The notes under the pieces were generated by a model. The model made no database searches. It saw only the letters and a list, made by a program, of their open reading frames with translations, and was not told the DNA's origin. The translations under genes were made by a program, and so were the position numbers. Of a stretch of 64,000 bases of DNA, positions 35,598-44,051 are shown one piece after another. Position 1 is the first letter of the stretch, and every line of letters begins with the position of its first letter. Origin of the DNA: Streptomyces sp. NRRL S-455. Lineage in GTDB: Bacteria > Actinomycetota > Actinomycetes > Streptomycetales > Streptomycetaceae. Where the stretch lies: positions 1 through 64,000 of the forward strand of contig NZ_JOCT01000013.1 in NCBI RefSeq assembly GCF_000717875.1. The letters run 5' to 3'.

Positions 35598-36755
35598 TTA
35601 CAGCCCCATGTCCTTCGCGATGATCGACTTCATGATCTCGCTGGTGCCGCCGTAGATGCGGTTGACGCGGTTGTCGGCGTACAGGCGGGCGATCGGGTAC
35701 TCGTTCATGTAGCCGTAGCCGCCGTGCAGCTGGAGGCAGCGGTCGATGACGCGGTGCGCGACCTCGGTGCAGAACAGCTTCGCGGAGGCGGCCTCGGCGG
35801 GGGTGAGCTCACCGGCGTCCAGGGCCTCGGTGGCGCGGTCGGCGACGGCCTCGGCGGCGTCCACCTCGGCTTGGCAGGCGGCCAGTTCGAACTTGGTGTT
35901 CTGGAAGTGGGCGACCGGCTTGCCGAAGACGGTGCGCTCCTGGACGTACTGCTTGGCGAACCGCACGGCGGCCTTGGCCTGCGCGTAGGCGCCGAAGGCG
36001 ATGCCCCAGCGCTCGGAGGCCAGGTTGTGGCCGAGGTAGTAGAAGCCCTTGTTCTCCTCGCCGAGGAGGTCCTCGACGGGCACCTTGACGTCGACGAACG
36101 CCAGCTCGGCGGTGTCGGAGGTCTTCAGGCCGAGCTTGTCGAGCTTGCGGCCGACGGAGTAGCCCTCGGACTTGGTGTCCACGGCGAACAGGGAGATGCC
36201 GTGGCGGCGGTCCTCGGCGGTGGGGGCGGAGGTGCGGGCGCACACGATCACGCGGTCGGCGTGCACGCCACCGGTGATGAAGGTCTTGGCGCCGTTCAGG
36301 ACGTAGTGCGTGCCGTCCTCGCTCAGCTTGGCGGTGGACTTCATGCCCGCGAGGTCGGAACCGGTGCCCGGCTCCGTCATCGCGATGGCCCACATCTCCT
36401 CGCCGGTGACGAACTTCGGCAGGTAGCGCTTCTTCTGCTCGTCGGTGGCGAGCATCTTGATGTAGGGCAGGGCGAGCAGCACGTGCACGCCGGAGCCGCC
36501 GAACTGGACGCCGGCGCGAGCGGTCTCCTCGTAGAGCACGGCCTCGAACTTGTGGCTCTCCAGGCCGGCGCCGCCGAACTCCTCCGGCACGTTGATACCG
36601 AAGATCCCCAGCTCACCGAGCTTGTAGTAGAAGTCGCGGGGCGCCTGGCCCGCCGCGAACCACTCGTCGTACACGGGCACGACCTCGGCCTCGATGAAGG
36701 CGCGCAGGGTCTCCCGGAACGCCTCGTGATCCTCGTTGAACACCGTACGGCGCAC
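35598..36755 (-). CDS. Acyl-CoA dehydrogenase
   Basis: 385 residues from GTG 36755 with GGAGG upstream. Domain order is typical: N-terminal helical, beta domain with AIAMTEPGTGSDLAGMKSTA (FAD/substrate contacts), then helical end with QTKFELAAC-like and LQLHGGYGYMNEYPIARLYADNRVNRIYGGTSEIMKSIIAKDM. GGTSEIM follows the usual position of the catalytic Glu loop (YGGTSE). It oxidises an acyl-CoA to enoyl-CoA; chain preference is unknown. It is separated from the divergent TetR/mccB unit but near it, so a role in the same branched-chain acyl-CoA degradation is likely. Confidence 0.9.
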   Translation of the reverse strand: MRRTVFNEDHEAFRETLRAFIEAEVVPVYDEWFAAGQAPRDFYYKLGELGIFGINVPEEFGGAGLESHKFEAVLYEETARAGVQFGGSGVHVLLALPYIKMLATDEQKKRYLPKFVTGEEMWAIAMTEPGTGSDLAGMKSTAKLSEDGTHYVLNGAKTFITGGVHADRVIVCARTSAPTAEDRRHGISLFAVDTKSEGYSVGRKLDKLGLKTSDTAELAFVDVKVPVEDLLGEENKGFYYLGHNLASERWGIAFGAYAQAKAAVRFAKQYVQERTVFGKPVAHFQNTKFELAACQAEVDAAEAVADRATEALDAGELTPAEAASAKLFCTEVAHRVIDRCLQLHGGYGYMNEYPIARLYADNRVNRIYGGTSEIMKSIIAKDMGL

Positions 36756-36782
36756 GCCGCCACCTCCACGGACCTCAGCTGT

Positions 36783-36798
36783 CTAAGCGCTTGCTCAC
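36783..36798. promoter_or_regulatory. AAGCGCTT palindrome upstream of the acyl-CoA dehydrogenase
   Basis: The minus strand reads AGCAAGCGCTTAGA, close to the CAAGnnCTTG class of TetR-family operators that control acyl-CoA catabolic genes in actinobacteria. It lies about 30 bp upstream of the GTG start. A second inverted repeat, GATAC-N6-GTATC, is at 36804-36819. Confidence 0.42.
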
Positions 36799-36854
36799 CC
36801 TAAGATACCGGCGAGTATCAAAGGCCGTCCAGGGTGGTGGCGGGGTAACGCTCG

Positions 36855-37463
36855 TCACGCCGGAGGCTGCTGTGACCCCGCTGCCGCGAAGGCCCCCCGG
36901 GCCATCCGGTGCAGCAACTCGGCCGTGGCCCCCCGCCCGGGCAGCGACCCACCCCTCCCCAGGTGCGGTGTCGAGTTCAGCAACCCGAACACCGAGTGCA
37001 CGGCGGACCGGGCCGCCGGCTCCTCGAACCCCGGGTACACCTCCCGCACCACCCCCACCCACAGCTCCACGTACTGCCGCTGCAGCTGCCGCACCATCTT
37101 CCGGTCGCTGTCCCGGAGGCGGTCCAGCTCCCGGTCGTGCAGGGTGATCAGAGGCCGGTCGTCGAGCGCGAAGTCGATGTGCCCCTCGATCAGCGAGTCG
37201 AGGACCGCCTCCGGCCCACCCCCGTCCGCCTCCGCCAGCCTCCGCTTCGCCCCGGTCAGCAACTGCCCGCTGATCCCCACCAGCAGCTCCGCGAGCATCG
37301 CGTCCTTGCCCGCGAAGTGCCGGTACAGCCCGGGCCCGCTGATCCCCACCGCGGCGCCTATCTCGTCGACCCCGACCCCGTGGAAGCCCCGCTCGGCGAA
37401 CAGCCGGGCGGCCTCCTTGAGGATCTGCTCGCGGCGGGTGGGGGCGTCGGTTCTGGTGGTCAT
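36855..37463 (-). CDS. TetR-family regulator of the mcc/liu operon
   Basis: 202 residues from ATG 37463. The N-terminal helix-turn-helix RREQILKEAARLFAERGFHGVGVDEIGAAVGISGPGLYRHFAGKDAML is a classic TetR domain. The C-terminal helical domain should bind an acyl-CoA or related ligand. It is divergent from mccB, with two TTAAC-containing palindromes in the 86-bp gap, a layout that implies repression of both directions. This resembles the TetR-type regulators of fatty and branched-chain acyl-CoA catabolism in actinobacteria. Confidence 0.87.
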   Translation of the reverse strand: MTTRTDAPTRREQILKEAARLFAERGFHGVGVDEIGAAVGISGPGLYRHFAGKDAMLAELLVGISGQLLTGAKRRLAEADGGGPEAVLDSLIEGHIDFALDDRPLITLHDRELDRLRDSDRKMVRQLQRQYVELWVGVVREVYPGFEEPAARSAVHSVFGLLNSTPHLGRGGSLPGRGATAELLHRMARGAFAAAGSQQPPA

Positions 37464-37484
37464 GAAATCAATTCTAGACAGCGA

Positions 37485-37530
37485 GGTTAGCGGTCGTTAA
37501 CCTGAAGGAAATGCGTTAACGCTCATTAAC
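37485..37530. promoter_or_regulatory. Two TetR-type operators between the TetR gene and mccB
   Basis: Site 1 (37485-37502) GGTTAGCGGTCGTTAACC is an 18-bp palindrome with one mismatch. Site 2 (37515-37530) GTTAACGCTCATTAAC is less symmetrical but shares the GTTAAC/GTTAAY half-sites. Their centres are about 29 bp apart, and both lie between the divergent starts in an AT-rich patch. Confidence 0.65.
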
Positions 37531-37549
37531 AAGTGAGGGGACCCGCAGG

Positions 37550-39166
37550 ATGCACGAGGCACCGGAGCTCACGAGCGCGGCAGACCCCGCGTCGGAGGCC
37601 TTTCGGGCCAACGAGGAGGCGCACCGCGCCCTCGTCGAGGAGCTGCGCACGAAGCTGGCCGCGGCCGCACAGGGCGGCGGCGAGAAGGCCCGCGCCCGCC
37701 ACACCGCGCGCGGCAAGCTGCTCCCCCGCGACCGCGTCGACACCCTCCTCGACCCGGGATCGCCGTTCCTGGAGCTGGCCCCGCTCGCGGCCGACGGGAT
37801 GTACGAGGGCCAGGCCCCGGCCGCCGGAGTCATCGCCGGCATCGGCCGGGTCAGCGGCCGCGAGTGCGTGGTCGTGGCCAACGACGCCACCGTCAAGGGC
37901 GGCACGTACTACCCGATGACGGTCAAGAAGCACCTCCGCGCCCAGGAGGTCGCCCTCGACAACCGCCTCCCCTGCGTCTACCTCGTGGACTCCGGCGGCG
38001 CCTTCCTGCCCATGCAGGACGAGGTCTTCCCGGACCGCGACCACTTCGGCCGCATCTTCTACAACCAGGCCCGCATGTCCGGCGCCGGCATCCCGCAGAT
38101 CGCCGCGGTCCTGGGCTCCTGCACGGCCGGCGGGGCGTACGTCCCGGCGATGAGCGACGAGGCGGTGATCGTCCGCGACCAGGGCACGATCTTCCTGGGC
38201 GGCCCGCCCCTGGTGAAGGCGGCCACCGGCGAGGTCGTCACGGCGGAGGAGCTGGGCGGCGGCGAGGTCCACTCCAGGATCTCCGGCGTCACGGACCACC
38301 TCGCGGAGAACGACGCGCACGCGCTGCGCATCGTCCGCACCATCGTCTCCACGCTCCCCGCTCGCGGGACACTTCCCTGGGAGGTCACGGAGGCGACCGA
38401 GCCCAAGGTCGACCCGCACGGGCTCTACGGCGCGGTCCCGGTGGACTCCCGCACTCCGTACGACGTGCGAGAGATCATCGCCCGCGTCGTCGACGGCTCC
38501 CGTTTCGCCGAGTTCAAGTCGGAGTTCGGCCAGACGCTGGTCACCGGCTTCGCCCGGATCCACGGCCACCCGGTGGGCATCGTCGCCAACAACGGCATCC
38601 TGTTCTCCGAGTCCGCCCAGAAGGGCGCCCACTTCATCGAGCTGTGCGACCAGCGCGGCATCCCGCTGGTGTTCCTGCAGAACATCTCCGGGTTCATGGT
38701 CGGCAAGGACTACGAGGCGGGCGGCATCGCCAAGCACGGCGCCAAGATGGTCACGGCGGTGGCGTGCACGCGCGTGCCGAAGCTGACGGTCGTGGTGGGC
38801 GGCTCGTACGGGGCGGGCAACTACTCCATGTGCGGCAGGGCGTACTCCCCCCGCTTCCTGTGGATGTGGCCGAACGCCAAGATCTCGGTCATGGGCGGCG
38901 AGCAGGCCGCCTCGGTCCTCGCCACGGTCAAGCGGGACCAGCTGGAGGCCCGTGGCGAGTCCTGGCCCGCGGAGGACGAGGACGCCTTCAAGGCCCCGAT
39001 CCGCGCCCAGTACGAGCGCCAGGGCAACGCCTACTACGCGACGGCCCGCCTCTGGGACGACGGCGTGATCGACCCGCTGGACACCCGCCAGGTCCTGGGC
39101 CTGGCCCTGACCGCGTGCGCCAACGCGCCCCTGGGTGACCCCCAGTTCGGCGTCTTCCGGATGTGA
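37550..39166 (+). CDS. mccB: 3-methylcrotonyl-CoA carboxylase carboxyltransferase (beta) subunit
   Basis: 538 residues from ATG 37550. A two-lobed crotonase-fold carboxyltransferase: [24 protein letters not shown] at the N-terminus, [49 protein letters not shown] (acyl-CoA oxyanion area), and the C-terminal lobe [36 protein letters not shown] with the biotin pocket. It transfers CO2 from carboxybiotin to methylcrotonyl-CoA or a similar acyl-CoA. First gene of the operon, followed by the biotin-containing subunit. The mcc assignment rests on the adjacent HMG-CoA lyase and isovaleryl-CoA-type dehydrogenase. Confidence 0.9.
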   Translation: MHEAPELTSAADPASEAFRANEEAHRALVEELRTKLAAAAQGGGEKARARHTARGKLLPRDRVDTLLDPGSPFLELAPLAADGMYEGQAPAAGVIAGIGRVSGRECVVVANDATVKGGTYYPMTVKKHLRAQEVALDNRLPCVYLVDSGGAFLPMQDEVFPDRDHFGRIFYNQARMSGAGIPQIAAVLGSCTAGGAYVPAMSDEAVIVRDQGTIFLGGPPLVKAATGEVVTAEELGGGEVHSRISGVTDHLAENDAHALRIVRTIVSTLPARGTLPWEVTEATEPKVDPHGLYGAVPVDSRTPYDVREIIARVVDGSRFAEFKSEFGQTLVTGFARIHGHPVGIVANNGILFSESAQKGAHFIELCDQRGIPLVFLQNISGFMVGKDYEAGGIAKHGAKMVTAVACTRVPKLTVVVGGSYGAGNYSMCGRAYSPRFLWMWPNAKISVMGGEQAASVLATVKRDQLEARGESWPAEDEDAFKAPIRAQYERQGNAYYATARLWDDGVIDPLDTRQVLGLALTACANAPLGDPQFGVFRM

Positions 39167-39180
39167 GGGGACGGACGACG

Positions 39181-41097
39181 ATGTTCGAGACAGTGCTGGT
39201 GGCCAACCGCGGCGAGATCGCCGTACGGGTGATCCGTACGCTGCGGTCGCTGGGCGTGCGCTCGGTGGCCGTCTTCTCCGACGCGGACGCCGACGCCCGG
39301 CACGTCCGCGAGGCGGACACCGCGGTCCGGATCGGCCCGGCCCCGGCGTCGGAGAGCTACCTGTCGGTGGAGCGCCTGCTCCAGGCCGCGGCCCGCACCG
39401 GCGCGCAGGCGGTCCACCCGGGCTACGGCTTCCTCGCCGAGAACGCCGCCTTCGCACGCGCCTGCGCCGGGGCGGGCCTGGTCTTCATCGGCCCCCCGGC
39501 GGACGCGATGGCCCTCATGGGCGACAAGATCCGCGCCAAGGAGACCGTCCGCGAGGCCGGCGTACCGGTCGTCCCCGGTGGACGTGACCCCGATCTGGCC
39601 GAGGCGGCCCGCGAGCTGGGCGCGCCGGTGCTGCTGAAGCCGAGCGCGGGCGGCGGCGGCAAGGGCATGCGCCTGGTGCGGGACCTCACCCGGCTGGAGG
39701 AGGAGATCGCCTCGGCCCGCCGCGAGGCCCGTGCCTCCTTCGGCGACGACACGCTCCTCGTCGAGCGGTGGATCGACCGGCCCCGCCACATCGAGATCCA
39801 GGTCCTGGCCGACGGCCACGGCAACGTCGTCCACCTCGGGGAGCGCGAGTGCTCCCTCCAGCGCCGCCACCAGAAGATCATCGAGGAGGCGCCGAGCGTG
39901 CTCCTCGACGAGGAGACGCGCTCCGCGATGGGCGAGGCGGCGGTCCAGGCGGCCCGTTCCTGCGGCTACCGGGGCGCGGGCACGGTGGAGTTCATCGTGC
40001 CGGGCAACGACCCGTCGTCGTACTACTTCATGGAGATGAACACCCGCCTCCAGGTGGAGCACCCGGTCACGGAGCTGATCACGGGCCTGGATCTGGTCGA
40101 GTGGCAGCTGCGGGTCGCGGCGGGCGAGCCTCTCGGCTTCACCCAGCAGGACGTACGGCTGACGGGCCACGCCGTGGAGGCCCGTATCTGCGCCGAGGAC
40201 CCGGCCCGCGGCTTCCTCCCCTCCGGCGGCACGGTCCTGAGGCTGCGTGAGCCGCAGGGCGACGGCATCCGCACCGACTCGGGCCTCACCGAGGGCACGG
40301 AGGTCGGCAGCCTCTACGACCCGATGCTCTCCAAGGTCATCGCGTACGGCCCCGACCGCGCCACGGCCCTGCGCAAGCTCCGCTCGGCCCTCGCCGAGAC
40401 GGTCACGCTCGGCGTGCAGACCAACGCCGGCTTCCTGCGCCGCCTGCTCGCCCACCCGGCGGTGGTCTCGGGGGACATGGACACCGGCCTCGTCGAGCGG
40501 GAAGTCGAAGGGCTCGTCTCCGCGGACGTGCCGGAGGAGGTGTACGAGGCGGCGGCGGCCGTACGCCTGGACGGCCTGCGTCCCGGGCCGGGCGGCTGGA
40601 CGGACCCCTTCTCGGTCCCCAGCGGCTGGCGGCTCGGCGGGGTTCGGAAGCCCCCCGCCTTCCACCTGCGGGTGCAGGAAGCCCTGGAGTACACCCCGCG
40701 CGGCACCGCCACCGTCACCGACGACCAGGTCTCCGTCACGCTGGACGGCGTCCGCCACACCTTCCACCGCGCCGGGGACTGGCTGGGCCGCGACGGCGAC
40801 GCCTGGCACGTACGCGACCACGACCCGGTGGCCGCGTCCCTCGACCGGGCGGCCCACGCGGGCGCCGACTCGCTGACCGCGCCGATGCCCGGCACGGTGA
40901 CAGTGGTGAAGGTCGCCGTCGGCGACGAGGTGAGCGCGGGCCAGAGCCTGCTGGTGGTGGAGGCGATGAAGATGGAGCACGTCATCTCCGCCCCGCACGC
41001 CGGCAAGGTCACCGAACTGGACGTGTCGCCCGGCACCACGGTCGCCATGGACCAGGTGCTGGCGGTCATCGCACCGCACGAGGAGGCTCCGGAATGA
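39181..41097 (+). CDS. mccA: 3-methylcrotonyl-CoA carboxylase biotin carboxylase/carrier (alpha) subunit
   Basis: 638 residues from ATG 39181 (GAGGGG upstream; six codons earlier is possible). Biotin carboxylase domain: [21 protein letters not shown], the Gly-rich ATP loop [33 protein letters not shown] and [26 protein letters not shown] linker and the C-terminal biotinyl domain [17 protein letters not shown], in which the Lys of MKM is biotinylated, complete it. It charges biotin with bicarbonate using ATP for the MccB reaction. The gene starts 14 bp after mccB and overlaps hmgL by four bases. Confidence 0.92.
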   Translation: MFETVLVANRGEIAVRVIRTLRSLGVRSVAVFSDADADARHVREADTAVRIGPAPASESYLSVERLLQAAARTGAQAVHPGYGFLAENAAFARACAGAGLVFIGPPADAMALMGDKIRAKETVREAGVPVVPGGRDPDLAEAARELGAPVLLKPSAGGGGKGMRLVRDLTRLEEEIASARREARASFGDDTLLVERWIDRPRHIEIQVLADGHGNVVHLGERECSLQRRHQKIIEEAPSVLLDEETRSAMGEAAVQAARSCGYRGAGTVEFIVPGNDPSSYYFMEMNTRLQVEHPVTELITGLDLVEWQLRVAAGEPLGFTQQDVRLTGHAVEARICAEDPARGFLPSGGTVLRLREPQGDGIRTDSGLTEGTEVGSLYDPMLSKVIAYGPDRATALRKLRSALAETVTLGVQTNAGFLRRLLAHPAVVSGDMDTGLVEREVEGLVSADVPEEVYEAAAAVRLDGLRPGPGGWTDPFSVPSGWRLGGVRKPPAFHLRVQEALEYTPRGTATVTDDQVSVTLDGVRHTFHRAGDWLGRDGDAWHVRDHDPVAASLDRAAHAGADSLTAPMPGTVTVVKVAVGDEVSAGQSLLVVEAMKMEHVISAPHAGKVTELDVSPGTTVAMDQVLAVIAPHEEAPE

Positions 41098-42044
41098 CAG
41101 TCCCAGGGCTCCCGATGGTCGTCCCTTCCAGGGACCTCCCCAGCCGCGTCCGCATCCACGAGGTGGGCGCGCGCGACGGCCTGCAGAACGAGAAGGCGAC
41201 GGTCCCCACGGAGGTCAAGGCGGAGTTCATCCGCCGCCTCGCCGACGCGGGCCTGACGACGATCGAGGCGACCAGCTTCGTCCACCCCAAGTGGGTCCCC
41301 CAGCTGGCGGACGCGGAGCGGCTCTTCCCGATGGTCGGCGACCTCCCGGTGGCCCTCCCGGTCCTCGTCCCGAACGAACGCGGCCTGGACCGCGCCCTGG
41401 CGCTGGGCGCCCGGAGGGTGGCGGTCTTCGCCAGTGCCACGGAGTCCTTCGCCAAGGCCAACCTCAACCGCACGGTGGACGAGGCACTGGCGATGTTCGA
41501 CCCCGTGGTCAGCCGAGCGAAGGCGGCGGACGTCCACGTCCGCGGCTACCTCTCCATGTGCTTCGGCGACCCCTGGGAGGGCGAGGTCCCGGTCGCCCAG
41601 GTGGTGAAGGTCTGCCGGGCCCTGCTGGACATGGGCTGCGACGAGCTGAGCCTGGGCGACACGATCGGCGTCGCGACCCCGGGCCATGTGGTCGCGCTCC
41701 TCGCGGCCCTCGACGAGGCGGGCGTCCCACCGTCCGCTCTCGGCGTCCACTTCCACGACACCTACGGCCAGGCCCTGGCCAACACCCTCGCGGCCCTCCA
41801 GCAGGGCGTCACCACGGTCGACGCCTCGGCGGGCGGCCTCGGCGGCTGCCCGTACGCGAAGTCGGCCACGGGCAACCTGGCCACCGAAGACCTCGTCTGG
41901 ATGCTGCGGGGCCTCGGCATCGACACCGGCATCGACCTCGGCCGCCTCGTCGCCACAAGCACGTGGATGGCCACCCACCTGGGCCGACCCAGCCCGTCCC
42001 GCACCGTCCGAGCCCTGTCCCACGAGGACACCGAGGAGCAGTGA
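41094..42044 (+). CDS. hmgL: Hydroxymethylglutaryl-CoA lyase
   Basis: 316 residues from ATG 41094, overlapping mccA (ATGA). It is a TIM barrel of the DRE-metallolyase family. [16 protein letters not shown] supplies the metal-binding Asp and catalytic Arg, [14 protein letters not shown] the His-x-His ligands, and [24 protein letters not shown] the catalytic Cys loop. It cleaves HMG-CoA to acetoacetate and acetyl-CoA, the last step of leucine degradation. It is part of the mccBA-hmgL-acdH operon. Confidence 0.93.
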   Translation: MTVPGLPMVVPSRDLPSRVRIHEVGARDGLQNEKATVPTEVKAEFIRRLADAGLTTIEATSFVHPKWVPQLADAERLFPMVGDLPVALPVLVPNERGLDRALALGARRVAVFASATESFAKANLNRTVDEALAMFDPVVSRAKAADVHVRGYLSMCFGDPWEGEVPVAQVVKVCRALLDMGCDELSLGDTIGVATPGHVVALLAALDEAGVPPSALGVHFHDTYGQALANTLAALQQGVTTVDASAGGLGGCPYAKSATGNLATEDLVWMLRGLGIDTGIDLGRLVATSTWMATHLGRPSPSRTVRALSHEDTEEQ

Positions 42045-42049
42045 CCACC

Positions 42050-43210
42050 ATGGACTACCGTCTCTCCCCCGAGCTGGAGGAACTCCGCCGCACGGTCGAG
42101 GAGTTCGCGCACGAGGTCGTGGCACCCAAGATCGGCGACTTCTACGAGCGGCACGAGTTCCCGTACGAGATCGTCCGGGAGATGGGCCGCATGGGCCTGT
42201 TCGGGCTGCCGTTCCCCGAGGAGTACGGCGGCATGGGCGGCGACTACCTGGCGCTGGGCGTGGCCCTGGAGGAACTGGCGCGAGTCGACTCCTCGGTCGC
42301 CATCACCCTCGAAGCCGGCGTCTCCCTCGGCGCGATGCCCGTCTACCGCTACGGCACGGAGGCCCAGAAGCGGGAGTGGCTCCCCCGCCTCTGCGCGGGC
42401 GAACTCCTGGGCGCGTTCGGCCTGACCGAGCCGGACGGCGGCAGCGACGCGGGCGCGACCCGCACGACGGCCCGCCTGGACGAGTCGACGAACGAGTGGG
42501 TCATCAACGGCACGAAGTGCTTCATCACCAACTCGGGCACCGACATCACGGGCCTGGTCACGGTCACGGCGGTCACCGGCCGCACCCCGGACGGCAAACC
42601 CCTGATCTCCTCGATCATCGTCCCCTCCGGCACCCCCGGCTTCACGATCGCGGCCCCCTACTCCAAGGTCGGCTGGAACGCCTCGGACACCCGCGAGCTG
42701 TCCTTCACGGACGTCCGCGTCCCGGCGGCGAACCTCCTGGGCGAGGAGGGCCGTGGCTACGCCCAGTTCCTGCGCATCCTCGACGAGGGCCGCATAGCGA
42801 TCGCGGCGCTGGCGACGGGCCTCGCCCAGGGCTGCGTGGACGAGTCCGTCAAGTACGCCAAGGAACGCCACGCCTTCGGCAAGCCGATCGCCGCCAACCA
42901 GGCCATCCAGTTCAAGATCGCCGACATGGAGATGAAGGCCCACACCGCCCGCCTCGCCTGGCGCGACGCGGCGGCCCGCCTGGTCTCCGGCGACCCCTTC
43001 AAGAAGGAAGCCGCCCTCGCCAAGCTCCACTCCTCCACGGTCGCCGTCGACAACGCCCGCGAGGCCACCCAGATCCACGGCGGCTACGGCTTCATGAACG
43101 AGTACCCCGTCGCCCGCATGTGGCGCGACTCCAAGATCCTGGAAATCGGCGAGGGCACGAGCGAGGTGCAGCGGATGCTGATCGCGCGGGAGCTGGGGTT
43201 GGCGGGCTGA
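42050..43210 (+). CDS. acdH: Acyl-CoA dehydrogenase, isovaleryl/branched-chain type
   Basis: 386 residues from ATG 42050; GTG 42041, which overlaps the hmgL stop, adds three residues. Features: FPEEYGGMGGDYLALGVALEELARVDSSVAITLEAG, FGLTEPDGGSDAGATRTTA (FAD/substrate), KVGWNASDTRELSFTDVRVP and QIHGGYGFMNEYPVARMWRDSKILEIGEGTSEVQRMLIARELG. The position and the neighbours match AcdH of Streptomyces, which oxidises short branched acyl-CoAs such as isovaleryl-CoA and supplies branched intermediates. Last gene of the operon; a strong terminator follows. Confidence 0.9.
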   Translation: MDYRLSPELEELRRTVEEFAHEVVAPKIGDFYERHEFPYEIVREMGRMGLFGLPFPEEYGGMGGDYLALGVALEELARVDSSVAITLEAGVSLGAMPVYRYGTEAQKREWLPRLCAGELLGAFGLTEPDGGSDAGATRTTARLDESTNEWVINGTKCFITNSGTDITGLVTVTAVTGRTPDGKPLISSIIVPSGTPGFTIAAPYSKVGWNASDTRELSFTDVRVPAANLLGEEGRGYAQFLRILDEGRIAIAALATGLAQGCVDESVKYAKERHAFGKPIAANQAIQFKIADMEMKAHTARLAWRDAAARLVSGDPFKKEAALAKLHSSTVAVDNAREATQIHGGYGFMNEYPVARMWRDSKILEIGEGTSEVQRMLIARELGLAG

Positions 43211-43218
43211 CCGCCCCC

Positions 43219-43250
43219 GGGGGCCCGCACCCGCTATGGTGCGGGCCCCC
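43219..43250 (+). terminator. Hairpin terminator of the mcc/liu operon
   Basis: A perfect 13-bp stem (43219-43231 with 43238-43250), 6-nt loop and a C-rich tail, directly after the acdH stop. Confidence 0.8.
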
Positions 43251-43278
43251 GCCCCCCTTCCCTGCGTACGCTCGGACC

Positions 43279-43848
43279 ATGGACTACGCGAGGATGCGCG
43301 CACTCGCCGAGGAGCTCGGAGCATTCGCCGAGCACCTGGAAGGGGCCTGGAGCGTCGAGATCGGCCCGTCGGGTCCGATACTGGCCATGATGTGCCCCTC
43401 GAAGCGCCACGAGGGCACGGTCCGCCGCATCTGCGAGCAGCTGGACGAGCAGCTCCTCGACACTCACCCCGGCTACATCTGCGCGAACGGCCCTGAGATC
43501 GAGCACCCGGCAATCGGCCGCATGCGCCGCCACGACGCCGTCGTCATCCCCGAGTCCGCACTCGACGAGGAAGGTCTCGCCGTCGACGCGACGCAGGTCC
43601 TGGCGGTCGTCGAAATCGTCTCGCCGTCCTATCCGAACGACGACTACGGCGAAAAACTCAGCGAATACCCTGCCATGGGTATTCCGCACTACCTCATCGT
43701 CGATCCCCGCACCGGCACCATCGAGGTCCACTCCGACCCCTGCAGGAACCGCTACAGCCGCAAGGAGCCCTACATCTTCGGGGACTCGGTACCGTTCGGC
43801 CCCTGGAGCGTGGAGACTGCGGCGTTCCGCCGCTACGGCCAGTCCTGA
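43279..43848 (+). CDS. Uma2-family (DUF820) restriction-endonuclease-like protein
   Basis: 189 residues from ATG 43279, which has no good ribosome binding site; an earlier start would run into the terminator. The PD-(D/E)xK-type core is visible: RRHDAVVIPESAL, VDATQVLAVVEIVSPSYPNDDYGEKLSEYPAMGIPHYLIVDPRTGTIEV, where the E of VEIVS and the K of EKLSEY match the nuclease pattern. Uma2 proteins are abundant in Streptomyces and cyanobacteria and have no settled role. It is probably transcribed separately, from a promoter beyond the terminator. Confidence 0.78.
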   Translation: MDYARMRALAEELGAFAEHLEGAWSVEIGPSGPILAMMCPSKRHEGTVRRICEQLDEQLLDTHPGYICANGPEIEHPAIGRMRRHDAVVIPESALDEEGLAVDATQVLAVVEIVSPSYPNDDYGEKLSEYPAMGIPHYLIVDPRTGTIEVHSDPCRNRYSRKEPYIFGDSVPFGPWSVETAAFRRYGQS

Positions 43849-44051
43849 CGGGCGAAAATCGGGCACGAGTGGGCGGGGCCGACTGAGTCCAGTGAATTCC
43901 GGCTGACTGGAAGATTCCGCCAGAGGCGGTAAGGGCTCATGGTATGTTCACTGCACCTATGGCACTTTCCTTTGCGCGTGAGCTGACCACCCGCGCATTC
44001 CGGCCGAGCCGTCGGAAGGGGCGTGCCTCGTAACTCTGGGGGAGTTTTACG
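43849..44051 (+). promoter_or_regulatory. AT-richer leader region of the GT2 gene
   Basis: The 203 bp before the glycosyltransferase are clearly lower in GC than the surroundings and include TGGTATGTTC near 43940, a candidate -10. I cannot fix a -35 element. Confidence 0.3.
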
